From Streptomyces montanisoli (GTDB taxonomy: Bacteria > Actinomycetota > Actinomycetes > Streptomycetales > Streptomycetaceae): a stretch of DNA of 64,000 nt. A program made the translations under genes and the position numbers. The stretch is taken from NCBI RefSeq assembly GCF_017813245.1, contig NZ_JAGIQL010000015.1, positions 1-64,000 of the forward strand. Direction: 5' to 3'. Each line of letters begins with the position of its first letter. The stretch's first letter is position 1. Shown here in pieces: positions 7,470 through 16,356 of the stretch. The notes beneath the pieces were generated by a model. That model did no database searches. It was not told the DNA's origin and saw nothing but the letters and a program-made list of their open reading frames with translations.

Positions 7470-8585
7470 ATGGCCAAGGACGCGATCGTCAACGACACCC
7501 TGGCGGCGAAGTTCGCCACCGAGAAGGACTCCCCCTACACACGCTGGGTCGCGGACGAGGGCCTCGACATCATCGCCGCGCACTACGTGCCCGACCTGCG
7601 CACCGTGGAGCTCAAGGACTGGGAGCGCAGGGGCGGCCGCGGCGTCTTCATCAACCACGAGGCCACGCGCACGTCCAACGACTGCTACGTGTGCGAGATC
7701 CCCGCCGGCGGCAAGCTCGCCCCCCAGCGGCAGCTGTTCGAGGAGATGATCCTCGTCCTCGACGGCCAGGGCTCCACCAAGGTCTGGAACGACCAGGGCG
7801 CCGAGGTCACCTTCGAGTGGGGGCCGGGATCGCTCTTCGCGATCCCGCTCAACGCACACCACCAGCACTTCAACGGCTCAGGACGCAAGGCGGCCCGGTT
7901 CGTCTCCTCGACGAACATGCCGCCCATCATCAACCTCTACGACGACGCGGACTTCGTCTTCGGCACCGAGAAGGACTTCCCGAGCCGCTTCAACGGCGAG
8001 CCCGACTACTTCTCGCCCAAGGGCGAGCAGAAGGGCCTGCTCCTCGACACCAACTTCGTCGCCGATGCCGCCAACCTGCCGCTGATCGAGGCGAAGGAGC
8101 GCGGCGCGGGCGGCGGCCACATCCGCTTCAACATGGCGCGCGGTTCGATGAACAGCCACATCTCGCAGTTTCCCGTCGGCACCTACAAGAAGGGCCACCG
8201 GCACGGCCCCGGCGCGCACGTGATCATGCTCTCCGGCACCGGCTACAGCTTGATGTGGCCCGAGGGCGAGGAGCCCAAGCGCTACGAGTGGGGCCCCGGC
8301 ACCCTGATCGTGCCGCCCAACATGTGGTTCCACCAGCACTTCAACACGGGCGAGGAGCCCGGCCGCTACCTCGCGTTCAAGCACGAGGTGGTCTCCGTGC
8401 GCAACGCGCAGGGCGTGCCCAAGGCGTGGATCAGCATGCGCATCGGCGGCGACCAGATCGACTACGCGGACGAGTCGCCCGTCGTGCGGGACATGTTCCG
8501 CGAGGAACTCGCCAAGATCGGCATGAAGCCGCAGATGGACGAGGTCTACGAGTCGGAGATCCCGAACCTGCCGCCCAGGCCGTGA
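7470..8585 (+). CDS. Bicupin protein 1 (gentisate-dioxygenase-like fold), metal site in C-terminal cupin
   Basis: The 371-aa protein contains two cupin barrels. In the C-terminal barrel the ligands look complete: H243-R-H245, then H250 where Glu is common, and H288/H290 in WFHQHFN. In the N-terminal barrel the HxH is replaced by QRQ (about residues 86-90), though Glu and the later HHQH remain, so that barrel probably binds no metal. The ATG at 7470 has AGGGAGGG 7 nt upstream. It is followed by the EutA-like gene after 110 nt. Bicupins of this type are ring-cleaving dioxygenases or sugar/acid isomerases; I cannot choose between these from sequence. A second bicupin with the opposite pattern lies at 12282. 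Confidence 0.85.
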   Translation: MAKDAIVNDTLAAKFATEKDSPYTRWVADEGLDIIAAHYVPDLRTVELKDWERRGGRGVFINHEATRTSNDCYVCEIPAGGKLAPQRQLFEEMILVLDGQGSTKVWNDQGAEVTFEWGPGSLFAIPLNAHHQHFNGSGRKAARFVSSTNMPPIINLYDDADFVFGTEKDFPSRFNGEPDYFSPKGEQKGLLLDTNFVADAANLPLIEAKERGAGGGHIRFNMARGSMNSHISQFPVGTYKKGHRHGPGAHVIMLSGTGYSLMWPEGEEPKRYEWGPGTLIVPPNMWFHQHFNTGEEPGRYLAFKHEVVSVRNAQGVPKAWISMRIGGDQIDYADESPVVRDMFREELAKIGMKPQMDEVYESEIPNLPPRP

Positions 8586-8695
8586 CCGCGCGCGCAGGGT
8601 CCTGAGCGCACGCGCCCGGTCCCAGCGCCCGACCCTGTTCCGTGCGGCCCGTCCGGCGACTCCGGCGGGCCGCACGGCGTGTGAGGAGTACGTAC

Positions 8696-10309
8696 GTGCA
8701 CGACCACCACGACGGCCACGACCACCACGACGGCCACGGCCATGACGGCCACGACGGCGAGGAGCGGACGGTCTACTCCGCCGCGCACGCGCCCGGCGAC
8801 GACCACGTCCACGACGACGAGCCGCTCGGCCCCCTGGAGGACAACCCGATCTGGCAGCAGGACAACGTCACACTGCACAGCGTCGGCATGGACATCGGAT
8901 CGTCCGGCACACAGGTCGTCTTCTCGCGCCTCAGGCTGCGCCGCATCAGCGAGGAGCTGACCAGCCGGTACATCGTCGTGCGCCGGGAGACCGTGTACCG
9001 CTCGCCGGTCGAGCTCACGCCCTATGCGAGCGCCGAGCACATCGACGCCGCGGCGCTCGGCTCGATCATCGACCGCGCCTACAACACCGCGCGCGTGCGC
9101 CCGGAAGCCGTGGACACCGGGGTGGTCATCCTCACCGGAGAGGCGCTGCGGCGCAGCAACGCCGAGGCCATCGCCGGGGTGCTCGCCGAACGCGGCGGCG
9201 AGCTGGTCACCGCGACCGCGGGCCACAACATGGAGGCCATGCTCGCCGCGTACGGCTCCGGCGCCGCCAAGGCGTCCTACGACCGCGGCCTGCGGATACT
9301 CAACATCGACATCGGTGGCGGCACCACGAAGCTCGCGCTCGTCGAGGGCGGCCGCGTGCTGCGCACCGCGGCCGTGCACATCGGCGGCCGCCTCCAGGTC
9401 ACCGACGAGGCGGGCCGCATCGTACGGCTCGACCCGGCGGGCCGCACGCACGCCGAACGCGCCGGGTACGCCTGGAGCCTCGGCGACCCGGCCGGCGTGG
9501 CCGAGGCCGAGAAGGTCGCCGAGGTGATGGCCGACGCGTTGGTCGCGGCCATCACCGCTGACCCGCTCCCCGCCGACCTGGCCGCGCTGTACCTGACGGA
9601 GCCCCTCGGCCCCCTCGGCGACGTGGACGGCGTGATGGTCTCCGGAGGCGTCGCCGAGTACGTGTACGACCGCGAGCAACGCCGCTTCGGCGACCTGGGC
9701 ATGCCGCTCGGCCACGCGCTGCGCCGCCGCCTCGACGCGGGTGCGCTGCCGTACCCGCTGCTGCCGGCGGGGGAGTGCATCCGGGCGACCGCGCTCGGCG
9801 CGAGCGAGTACAGCGTGCAGCTCAGCGGCAACACGGGCTTCATCACCGCGCCCGACGCCCTGCTGCCCCGGCGCAACCTCCAGGTCGTCAAGCCGGTGTA
9901 CGAGCTGGGCGGCACCGTGAACGCGGACGCGGTCGCCGACGCGGTCCGCCGCCACCTGACGGCCCTGGACGTGGAGGCCGGCGCCGACGTCGCCCTCGCC
10001 ATGTCCTGGCAGGGCCCGCCCGACTACGCGCGGGTGGCGGCGTTCGCGGAGGGCATCCGCGACGGCCTGGCACCGCGCACGGCCGCGGGCCGGCCGGTGT
10101 ACGTGCTGCTCGACGGCGACGTGGCGATGACACTCGGCCGGCTGCTCAGGGACGAACTGGACGTCGAGAACGAGATGCTGGTGATCGACGGGGTGAGCCT
10201 GCGGGACTTCGACTACATCGACATCGGCCGGCTCCGCTTCCCCTCACGCACGGTCCCGGTCACGATCAAGTCCCTGATCTTCCACGAGACCCCACCCGCC
10301 ACCGCCTGA
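8696..10309 (+). CDS. eutA: EutA-like cobalamin-enzyme reactivating ATPase with His/Asp-rich N-terminus
   Basis: The 537-aa protein resembles EutA, the ATP-dependent chaperone that reactivates ethanolamine ammonia-lyase by exchanging damaged cobalamin. The actin/Hsp70-type phosphate loops MDIGSSGTQ (about 64-72) and NIDIGGGTTKLAL (about 203-215) and the VMVSGGVAEYV segment support this. The first 25 or so residues are alternating His, Asp and Gly, a likely divalent-metal-binding tail not expected in EutA. Start GTG 8696 has GAGGAG 7 nt upstream. No eutB/eutC or diol dehydratase gene is present in the window, so its client enzyme is encoded elsewhere or is not a classical one. It follows bicupin 1 and is likely co-transcribed with it. 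Confidence 0.85.
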   Translation: MHDHHDGHDHHDGHGHDGHDGEERTVYSAAHAPGDDHVHDDEPLGPLEDNPIWQQDNVTLHSVGMDIGSSGTQVVFSRLRLRRISEELTSRYIVVRRETVYRSPVELTPYASAEHIDAAALGSIIDRAYNTARVRPEAVDTGVVILTGEALRRSNAEAIAGVLAERGGELVTATAGHNMEAMLAAYGSGAAKASYDRGLRILNIDIGGGTTKLALVEGGRVLRTAAVHIGGRLQVTDEAGRIVRLDPAGRTHAERAGYAWSLGDPAGVAEAEKVAEVMADALVAAITADPLPADLAALYLTEPLGPLGDVDGVMVSGGVAEYVYDREQRRFGDLGMPLGHALRRRLDAGALPYPLLPAGECIRATALGASEYSVQLSGNTGFITAPDALLPRRNLQVVKPVYELGGTVNADAVADAVRRHLTALDVEAGADVALAMSWQGPPDYARVAAFAEGIRDGLAPRTAAGRPVYVLLDGDVAMTLGRLLRDELDVENEMLVIDGVSLRDFDYIDIGRLRFPSRTVPVTIKSLIFHETPPATA

Positions 10310-10656
10310 CGCCCCCGCCGCGGGGACGGGGCCCAGACAACGGGCTTGCCTGAACCGGCCGTTGCCGAACCGCGCCCGATCCGCCCGCCGCCGAGTTCGC
10401 GCCCGCACTTCGGTCCGGCGGCAGGCCCGCCGCCCGAAGCCCGGCCGTCCCAACGCGGGACGTGCGCTCACGCTGCGCCCGCCGCGCCCCGAGCGGGCCG
10501 GTAGCCCGCTACCGCCGCCGCAGTCCGCGGCGGGACGCCACGCGGCAGCGGGTATCACTTCGGGCGGCCCGGGGGCCGGGGATGCGGCCCGGGGCGGGAC
10601 GACGCACACGCGCGGGATGCCACCCGCGCGTCGTCACGCGACCCGCGCCGGAGGCG
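10310..10656. other. Convergent intergenic gap with a GC-rich hairpin
   Basis: This gap separates the convergent EutA-like and ferredoxin reductase genes. The only structure I can support is a 7-bp perfect stem with a 5-nt loop at 10515-10533 (CCGCCGC / GCGGCGG), which could act as a terminator. A weaker 5-bp hairpin sits just after the EutA-like stop (about 10314-10326). No gene is recognised. Confidence 0.4.
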
Positions 10657-11937
10657 TCACGCCGCGGGGGCCGCGTTCTCGGTGCGGGTGATCAGTGACT
10701 TCAGCGGCACCGAGCCGTCCGCCGCCGCGCCCGCCGGGACGGTCGCGCCCTGCGCCAGCGCCTTGCGCACCGCCATGTAGTCGGCGGGGCGGTTCACCGC
10801 GTCCACGGCGAGCAGCCGCCCGTCGCGGTAGTACAGAACCGAGAAGTGCTCGTCGTCGACGTCGCCGCGTACCACGTACGTGTCGTGCCCCGCCGAGAGA
10901 CCGGCGATCTGGAGCCGCAAGTCGCCCTGGAACGACCAGAACCAGGGGACCGCCCCGGCCGGCGCCGGCCGGCCGAGCAGCGTCGCCGCCGCCGTCTGCG
11001 CCTGCGCCACCGCGTTCTGCACCGACTCGATCCGCACCAGGCCCTCGCCCGTCAGCGGGTGCGGCTGCACGGTGCAGTCGCCCGCAGCGACGACGGCCGG
11101 GTCGCTGGTGCGCGCGTACGCGTCCACGACGATGCCGCCCTCGCAGGCGAGACCCAGCTGCTCGGCGAGTTCGGTGCGCGGCACCGCGCCCACCCCCACG
11201 AGCACCAGGTCGGCGGCGAGCGACGAGCCGTCCGCGAGCGCGACCGCGCCGACCCGGCCGCCGCCGTCCGCGGGTTCGAACCCCGTCACTCCCGTCGACA
11301 GCAGCACCTCCACGCCCCGGCGGCGGTGTGCCCGCGCGTAGAACTCGGAGACCAGCGGTGTGACGGCCCGGCCGAGCAGCCGGTCCGCCGCCTCCACCAC
11401 CGTGACCGACAAGCCGGCCGCACGCGCGACGGACGCCGCCTCCAGGCCGATGAACCCGCCGCCCACCACGACGACCCGCCGTGCGGACGCGAGTTCGCCG
11501 CGCAGGCCGACGGCGTCCTCGTGGTCGCGCAGGTAGTGCACACCGGCCAGGCCCGCGCCCGGCACCCGCAGCCGCCGGGGCGACGCGCCGGTGGTCAGGG
11601 CGAGCCGGCCGTAGGGGAGCGGACGCCCGGACGCGGTGGTCGCGAGCCCCCGCCGCACCGCCGTGATCCGCTCCCCGCACACCAGGTCGATGCCGTTGTC
11701 CTCGTAGAAGGACGGCGCGCGGAAGGCCAGCGAGTCGAGCTCCGCTGCTCCGGCGAGGAACTCCTTGGACAGCGGCGGCCGCTGGTACGGCGCGTGCGCC
11801 TCCTCGCCGACGAGTGTGATCCGCCCGGTGTCGCCCAGCTGCCGCAGCGAGACGGCCAGTTGGAGGCCGGCCTGGCTCGCGCCGACGATCAGCGTGCCTT
11901 CGCGCCCCGCGCGGCCCTCGCCGTCCTTGCCTGGCAT
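10657..11937 (-). CDS. NAD(P)H-dependent ferredoxin reductase, FAD-containing (BphA4/rhodocoxin reductase type)
   Basis: The 426-aa flavoprotein has an FAD motif VGASQAG (18-24), the conserved APYQRPPLSKEFL block (49-61), an NAD(P) motif GGGFIGLEA (about 159-167) and VVAAGDCT in the second FAD-binding region. A C-terminal reductase domain begins near WFWSFQGDLRLQIAG. These are hallmarks of oxygenase-coupled ferredoxin reductases. The ATG at 11937 has GAGAGGGG 6 nt upstream. It is transcribed alone, divergent from bicupin 2, and shares the regulatory motif with the ferredoxin/Rieske operon, so it most likely reduces the ferredoxin encoded at 6838. Confidence 0.92.
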   Translation of the reverse strand: MPGKDGEGRAGREGTLIVGASQAGLQLAVSLRQLGDTGRITLVGEEAHAPYQRPPLSKEFLAGAAELDSLAFRAPSFYEDNGIDLVCGERITAVRRGLATTASGRPLPYGRLALTTGASPRRLRVPGAGLAGVHYLRDHEDAVGLRGELASARRVVVVGGGFIGLEAASVARAAGLSVTVVEAADRLLGRAVTPLVSEFYARAHRRRGVEVLLSTGVTGFEPADGGGRVGAVALADGSSLAADLVLVGVGAVPRTELAEQLGLACEGGIVVDAYARTSDPAVVAAGDCTVQPHPLTGEGLVRIESVQNAVAQAQTAAATLLGRPAPAGAVPWFWSFQGDLRLQIAGLSAGHDTYVVRGDVDDEHFSVLYYRDGRLLAVDAVNRPADYMAVRKALAQGATVPAGAAADGSVPLKSLITRTENAAPAA

Positions 11938-11970
11938 CGGTAACCCCTCTCAGTCAGTGCTCGTGCTTAA

Positions 11971-11984
11971 TGTAATACCATTGA
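11971..11984 (+). promoter_or_regulatory. Candidate GntR operator E
   Basis: TGTAATACCATTGA matches the 16369 copy at 11 of 14 positions. It lies 34-47 nt upstream of the ferredoxin reductase start codon and overlaps a minus-strand TACATT that could be its -10 element. Confidence 0.5.
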
Positions 11985-12047
11985 ACCATCGAGCGGAACG
12001 GCGCCTCGTGCCCGCTCCTGTGAGTTCCTGCCCGCATCGGTGGATCG

Positions 12048-12077
12048 TTGACTCGTTCTCCGGCCCGTTGATATAAA
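12048..12077 (+). promoter_or_regulatory. Promoter of bicupin 2: TTGACT-N18-TATAAA
   Basis: The -35 TTGACT (12048-12053) and -10 TATAAA (12072-12077) are 18 nt apart. This is the most AT-rich -10 element I saw in the window. Operator D begins at the next base, 12078. Confidence 0.6.
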
Positions 12078-12091
12078 GGTTAGGCCAATGA
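12078..12091 (+). promoter_or_regulatory. Candidate GntR operator D
   Basis: GGTTAGGCCAATGA matches the 16369 copy at 12 of 14 positions. It abuts the -10 element and covers the expected transcription start, consistent with repression of bicupin 2, the methyltransferase and the MFS gene. Confidence 0.5.
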
Positions 12092-12281
12092 AGTCAGGCT
12101 GAATGCCCGAATCGAATCCGGCCGAGCCAGCGGTCTCCGGCCGACGGACTCCCGACTTCCCCACAGAGCCGAGCCAGTGGCCTGCGCGTTTGAGTCCGTT
12201 CTCCCCGGCAGGTGCCCGGGACAAGACCGCCGTACGGACCCGGGCGCCGGCGCGTCCCGTCCGACACATGAGGAGAAGTGT

Positions 12282-13298
12282 ATGAGCGACAAGAAGGGGC
12301 GGGTCTTCCTCAGGGGGATCACCTCGGAGACCTACGGCCTCAAGGAGTTCCGCCGCAGCCAGCTGGACGCCCCCCGCGTGCGCGACGACTCGGTCGTGGT
12401 CGACGACGCGAAGGTCGCGCACTCGGGCGACTCGGAGAAGTCCCGCACCTGGTGGCGGATAGGCCCCGGTGACGACCCGTTCCTCACCCAGAGCCTGCAG
12501 ATCCACTTCGTCGAACTCCCGCCCCAGTCCTCCAACCACGGCCACGGCCACCAGAACGAGGCCGCCTTCTACATCCTGGAGGGCGCGGGCTACGAGATCC
12601 ACGACGACCAGCGCTACGAGTGGGAGAAGGACGACCTCGTCATCGTCCACACCGACTCGGTGCACCGCCACTTCAACCCGTACGACGAGACCGCGAAGTG
12701 CCTCATCTTCAAGGCCAAGTCGATGTGGATGTACCTCGGACTGATCCAGCAGGGCCGCAGCGGGCCGATCGACAACCCCGACAAGTTCGGCGAGCGCGTC
12801 GACTGGTCGCAGCTGTGGACCCCGGACGTCGAGAAGAAGCGCAAGGTCGTCAAGGCCGCCGACACCCCGTGGCAGTCCACACCGCTCGGCAAGGTCCGCG
12901 TGATGTCGCAGCCGGGCGACGACGTCCGCACGTTCAGCGTCGACGCGTTCGTGCTCGAAGTGCCCGCGGGCAGCCGCTCCGGCAAGCGCTGGACGATGGC
13001 CGACGAGGTGCTCTACGTGCGCCAGGGCTCCGGCTACAGCCTGCACTGGGAGGTCGAGGCGGAGATCGCGGAGAAGTACTACGCGCGCATCGCGCACGAG
13101 CCCACCCGGCACGACTTCAAGGAGGGCGACACCCTCTACGTCCCGCACAACACCGTCGCCCAGCACTTCGCGGCCGACGGCACCCCGCTGCGGCTGATCT
13201 CCGCGCAGAACCGCCTGTTCAAGGAGCTCGGGTACGACAACACCGTGTTCCTCGAGAACGCCCCCGAGTACGACGGTCCCGAAGGGGCCCGGTCCTGA
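12282..13298 (+). CDS. Bicupin protein 2, metal site in N-terminal cupin
   Basis: The 338-aa protein has two cupin barrels. The N-terminal one has a full ligand set: H86, H88, H90 and E93 in NHGHGHQNE, then H128 and H130 in VHRHFN. The C-terminal barrel has lost HxH (SGKRWTMADE), keeping Glu and the late His of VAQHF, so it likely lacks metal. This is the mirror image of bicupin 1. ATG 12282 is preceded by AGGAGAAG. The methyltransferase gene follows after 68 nt. A dioxygenase or isomerase role in the same pathway as the Rieske oxygenase is inference; substrate unknown. Confidence 0.85.
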   Translation: MSDKKGRVFLRGITSETYGLKEFRRSQLDAPRVRDDSVVVDDAKVAHSGDSEKSRTWWRIGPGDDPFLTQSLQIHFVELPPQSSNHGHGHQNEAAFYILEGAGYEIHDDQRYEWEKDDLVIVHTDSVHRHFNPYDETAKCLIFKAKSMWMYLGLIQQGRSGPIDNPDKFGERVDWSQLWTPDVEKKRKVVKAADTPWQSTPLGKVRVMSQPGDDVRTFSVDAFVLEVPAGSRSGKRWTMADEVLYVRQGSGYSLHWEVEAEIAEKYYARIAHEPTRHDFKEGDTLYVPHNTVAQHFAADGTPLRLISAQNRLFKELGYDNTVFLENAPEYDGPEGARS

Positions 13299-13366
13299 AC
13301 CGGCCCTCCAGCCCACCGGACGGCGCGGGGCACGAGCGCCCCGCGCCGGGCCGGCGAGGAGACGAG

Positions 13367-14059
13367 ATGCGACAACAGGAACCGTCGGCCGCCCAGGTGT
13401 GGTCCGATCCGGCCTTCGCCACGGCGTGGCTCGGCGGGGATCCGCAGGGCGAGTACGACCTGCTCCAGCTGCCCCGCACGATCGCCGCGCAGCTGGTGGC
13501 GGACGAGACGCCGCAGCCCCAGCTGATCGTGGACATCGCGAGCGGCGCGGGGAAGTTCCTCTCCGTACTGCTCACCGCGTTCCCCGAGGCCAGGGGCGTC
13601 TGGATGGACGTCTCCGACACCATGCTCCAGCAGGCGAGGAAGGACCTGGCCGGCTTCGGCGACCGCGTCTACTTCACCGTCGGCGACATGCGGGCGCTGC
13701 GCGCGGCCGGGGTGCCGGACGGCGCCGACGTCGTCCTCAGCTCGCGGGCCAGCCACCACCTCGACCGTGCGGAACTGCACGCCTTCTACGCGGAGGCGGC
13801 GGGGCTGCTCGCGCCAGGCGGCTGGCTGGCCAACCTCGACCACATCGGCCCCGAGGACATCTGGGACCGGCGGTACCGCTCGGTGCGCAGGAAACACTGG
13901 TCACCGCGGAAGCCGGCCCCCGCCCACCACCACAACTACCCCCTCACCAGCGTGGGCGACCACCTCGACGGATACCGCGCGGCGGGTCTGACCGACGTGG
14001 ACGTGGCCTGGAAGGCGTTCTACACCTGCCTCTTCCTGGGCCGTCGCCCACAGGGCTGA
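13367..14059 (+). CDS. Class I SAM-dependent methyltransferase
   Basis: The 230-aa protein shows motif I VDIASGAGKFL (55-65), an acidic residue at the end of the second strand (WMDVSD) and the GDMRALRAAG region that contacts adenine. Its length is standard for small-molecule methyltransferases. After motif IV come LSSRASHHLD and the LLAPGGWLANLDH strand seen in UbiE/Methyltransf_25 families. GAGGAG lies 5 nt ahead of the ATG. It is the second gene after the bicupin 2 promoter and precedes the MFS transporter. It could methylate a hydroxylated pathway intermediate or act in methyl transfer after demethylation; neither can be shown here. Confidence 0.85.
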   Translation: MRQQEPSAAQVWSDPAFATAWLGGDPQGEYDLLQLPRTIAAQLVADETPQPQLIVDIASGAGKFLSVLLTAFPEARGVWMDVSDTMLQQARKDLAGFGDRVYFTVGDMRALRAAGVPDGADVVLSSRASHHLDRAELHAFYAEAAGLLAPGGWLANLDHIGPEDIWDRRYRSVRRKHWSPRKPAPAHHHNYPLTSVGDHLDGYRAAGLTDVDVAWKAFYTCLFLGRRPQG

Positions 14060-14182
14060 ACTCCCCCGGGGCTGAGCCTTCCGAGCCCCGCGCACATCTC
14101 GTGAGCACGCGCGCCCGGTGGGGACACCCCGCCGCTACCGACGCGCGTGCTCACTCGCACGTACACGCAAGGACGCAAGCAC

Positions 14183-15481
14183 GTGACACCCGAGACAGAC
14201 CTGAGGGCCGAACCCGCGACGCGACGCCCGGCCGCCCTGCGCGGCCGGCACCTCCAGAGATGGCTGCACGTCAGCCTCCCGCTGCTGATCGCCTTCTCCG
14301 TCGCCCAGCTGAGCAAGTCCTCCATCGGCGTCATCGTCACCGACCACGCCTTCAGCCACCAGTTCGGACTGGACGAGCACCCCGGCTCCGTGGGCTGGCT
14401 GACCAGCCTCTTCCTCTACGCCTACGGAATCGCGCTGTTCGGCTGGGGCTTCGTGCTCAAACGGCTCGGCCCGCGCAGGTCGATGCTCATCGGCACCGCG
14501 ATCTGGGTCCTGGCCCTGGCCCTCCCGCCGTTCGTCGACAGCCTGAACGAGCTGTACGGCACCCGCATCCTGCTCGCCGTCGGCGAGGCATGCTTCTACC
14601 CCGTCGCACACACCCTGACCGCACGCTGGTTCCCGATGCAGGAGAGGGCGCGCGCCAACGCCTCCTGGCTCTCCGGGATCTTCGTGGGATCCGCGATAGG
14701 CAGCTCGCTGACCACCGTGATGATCTCCGGCACGGGGTGGCGGGTCACCTTCCTCACCCAGGCGATCGTCGCCGCGCTCTTCGCCTTCTGCGTCGTGCTC
14801 GTCCTCCTGCAGGACCGTCCCGAGGACGCGGGCGGCGTCAGCGAGGAGGAGGTCAGGCACATCGAGGCCGACCGGTTCGAGAACACGACCACGGTGCCCA
14901 AGCGCGGCCCCGAGTCGCCGTTCCGCAACTACCGGTACTGGCTGACGATGCTGATGTACATCGGAACCAACGCCCCGTTCTACGGCCTGGTCACCTGGGT
15001 GCCGCTCTACCTGCGGCAGGCGCGCCACGTCACCCTCGGCAACATCGGGATCGTGCTGACCGTGGCCAACGTGCTGTCCATCGTGGTGATGGTGCTCGTG
15101 GGACGCGCCTCTGACCGCAAGGTCAAACGCGCGGGCTGGGCCGCCTGGGGGTTCGCCGTCGAGGGCGTCGGCATCGCGGGCACCGCGCTGTTCGGCAACG
15201 CGGGCGTGGACAGCTTCTTCATCTTCCTCGGCCTGGCAGGCAACGCGTGGTGCGTGGTGACCAACTGGACGCTGCTGCACAGCCTGATGCCGACCCACAA
15301 GACCGAGTACTCGAGCAGTGTCTTCTCGTCCCTGACCAACCTGGCCGGCGCCGCGCTGCCCGCGCTCATGGGCACACTGCTCACCGCGACGGGCTCGTAC
15401 ACCGCCGGGTTCGGCGTGCTGTTCGTGTCCGTGATGATCTCGCTGGGCTGCTGCCTCGTGCTGCGCCCGCAGGGCTACTGA
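14183..15481 (+). CDS. MFS transporter, anion:cation symporter-like
   Basis: The 432-aa protein has about 12 hydrophobic segments, the intracellular loop RLGPRRS between segments 2 and 3, and a central hydrophilic loop (about 200-245). The arrangement and the WFPMQERARAN stretch resemble the ACS family, which imports organic acids such as phthalate, glucarate or tartrate. I start it at GTG 14183 with AAGGA upstream; an ATG at 14147 adds 12 residues without a ribosome binding site. As third gene of the bicupin 2 unit it is the likely substrate importer of the pathway, alongside the ABC system at 16754. Confidence 0.88.
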   Translation: MTPETDLRAEPATRRPAALRGRHLQRWLHVSLPLLIAFSVAQLSKSSIGVIVTDHAFSHQFGLDEHPGSVGWLTSLFLYAYGIALFGWGFVLKRLGPRRSMLIGTAIWVLALALPPFVDSLNELYGTRILLAVGEACFYPVAHTLTARWFPMQERARANASWLSGIFVGSAIGSSLTTVMISGTGWRVTFLTQAIVAALFAFCVVLVLLQDRPEDAGGVSEEEVRHIEADRFENTTTVPKRGPESPFRNYRYWLTMLMYIGTNAPFYGLVTWVPLYLRQARHVTLGNIGIVLTVANVLSIVVMVLVGRASDRKVKRAGWAAWGFAVEGVGIAGTALFGNAGVDSFFIFLGLAGNAWCVVTNWTLLHSLMPTHKTEYSSSVFSSLTNLAGAALPALMGTLLTATGSYTAGFGVLFVSVMISLGCCLVLRPQGY

Positions 15482-15485
15482 CACC

Positions 15486-15510
15486 GCGCGCCGCGCACGT
15501 GGCGGCGCGC
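15486..15510. terminator. Hairpin between convergent MFS and GntR genes
   Basis: A perfect 9-bp inverted repeat (GCGCGCCGC at 15486-15494, GCGGCGCGC at 15502-15510) with a 7-nt loop containing CACGTG sits 4 nt after the MFS stop. It lies between convergent genes, so a bidirectional terminator is likely despite the lack of a T-run, which is common in Streptomyces. Confidence 0.5.
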
Positions 15511-15556
15511 CGCGGGGCGGGGCCGCGCGGCCGGGTGGAACCGGCCGGCGGCTCCG

Positions 15557-16321
15557 TCACGCGCCCTTGGCGGGCATCTCGTCCAGGCAGAGGCGGTCGG
15601 CCGTGCGTGTCAGGTGCTCGCGCATGATCCGCTCGCCCGTCGCCACGTCGCCCGAGCGCACCGCGGCGACGATCGCGCGGTGCTCGTCGAGCCCCCTGCG
15701 GCCCATCTCGGGCGCGGTGCTCTTCGCCTTGGCCAGCGACATCAGCAGCGGGCCGTGGAAGGACTGGACGAGCATCTCGAAGGCGGTGTTGTGCGTCGCC
15801 GCGGCCAGCCGTGTGTGGAACTCCGCGGACAGCGACACGTGGTAGTCGCCGCTGTCGAGCGCGGCCTCCTGGCGGTCGCAGATGGCGTTGAGCTCGGCGA
15901 TGTCCTCCTCGTCGACGCTCTCGCACAGCAGCGGGATGATGCCGACCTCCAGCACCATGCGGACCTCGGTGACCTCCGTGGCCGTCACCGACGACAGCGT
16001 CAGCAGGTCGACGATGCTCGCGCCCACCCGGTCGCTGGTCGGCTGGGTGACGAACGCGCCGCCGTGGGCGCCCACCCGGATCTCCACCAGGCCGCCGGCC
16101 TCCAGGACACGCAGGGCCTCGCGCACGGTGACGCGGCTGACACCGAAGCGCTCGCACATCTCACGCTCGGGTGGCAGGCGGTCCCCGGGGGTGAGCTTGC
16201 CCTCGTGGATGAGGGTCCGCACCTGGTCCACGATCAACGCGGAGATGCGGCGGTCGTTCACGGGGGTGAGGAGGCCGGCCTGCAGGCCGTCGTCCTTTGC
16301 GCTCGTTCGGCGCGCCGGCAT
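15557..16321 (-). CDS. FadR-type GntR transcriptional regulator
   Basis: The 254-aa protein has an N-terminal winged helix-turn-helix (about 25-92; PPEREMCERFGVSRVTVREAL is the recognition region) and an all-helical FCD ligand domain (about 100-235). The FCD domain has metal/acid-binding candidates such as EVRMVLE, EFH and H in DEHRAIV. FadR-subfamily members usually repress catabolic genes until a pathway acid binds. I start it at ATG 16321 because AAAGGA is 7 nt upstream; the further Met at 16339 overlaps that site. It is divergent from the ABC importer genes and has a palindrome plus the shared motif in its promoter, so autoregulation and control of the surrounding gene set are likely. Confidence 0.9.
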   Translation of the reverse strand: MPARRTSAKDDGLQAGLLTPVNDRRISALIVDQVRTLIHEGKLTPGDRLPPEREMCERFGVSRVTVREALRVLEAGGLVEIRVGAHGGAFVTQPTSDRVGASIVDLLTLSSVTATEVTEVRMVLEVGIIPLLCESVDEEDIAELNAICDRQEAALDSGDYHVSLSAEFHTRLAAATHNTAFEMLVQSFHGPLLMSLAKAKSTAPEMGRRGLDEHRAIVAAVRSGDVATGERIMREHLTRTADRLCLDEMPAKGA

Positions 16322-16356
16322 AGGGAGTCCTTTCGCCATGTATTGACCGTCCTAGT

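Larger units (their letters stand above)
11938..12281. promoter_or_regulatory. Divergent regulatory region between ferredoxin reductase and bicupin 2
   Basis: The 344-nt gap holds two candidate GntR operators (11971-11984 and 12078-12091) and a strong plus-strand promoter. The stretch 11965-12085 is clearly richer in A and T than its surroundings. From 12100 to 12270 there is a leader of about 190 nt before bicupin 2 with no interpretable structure; AGGAGAAG precedes its ATG. Confidence 0.6.
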
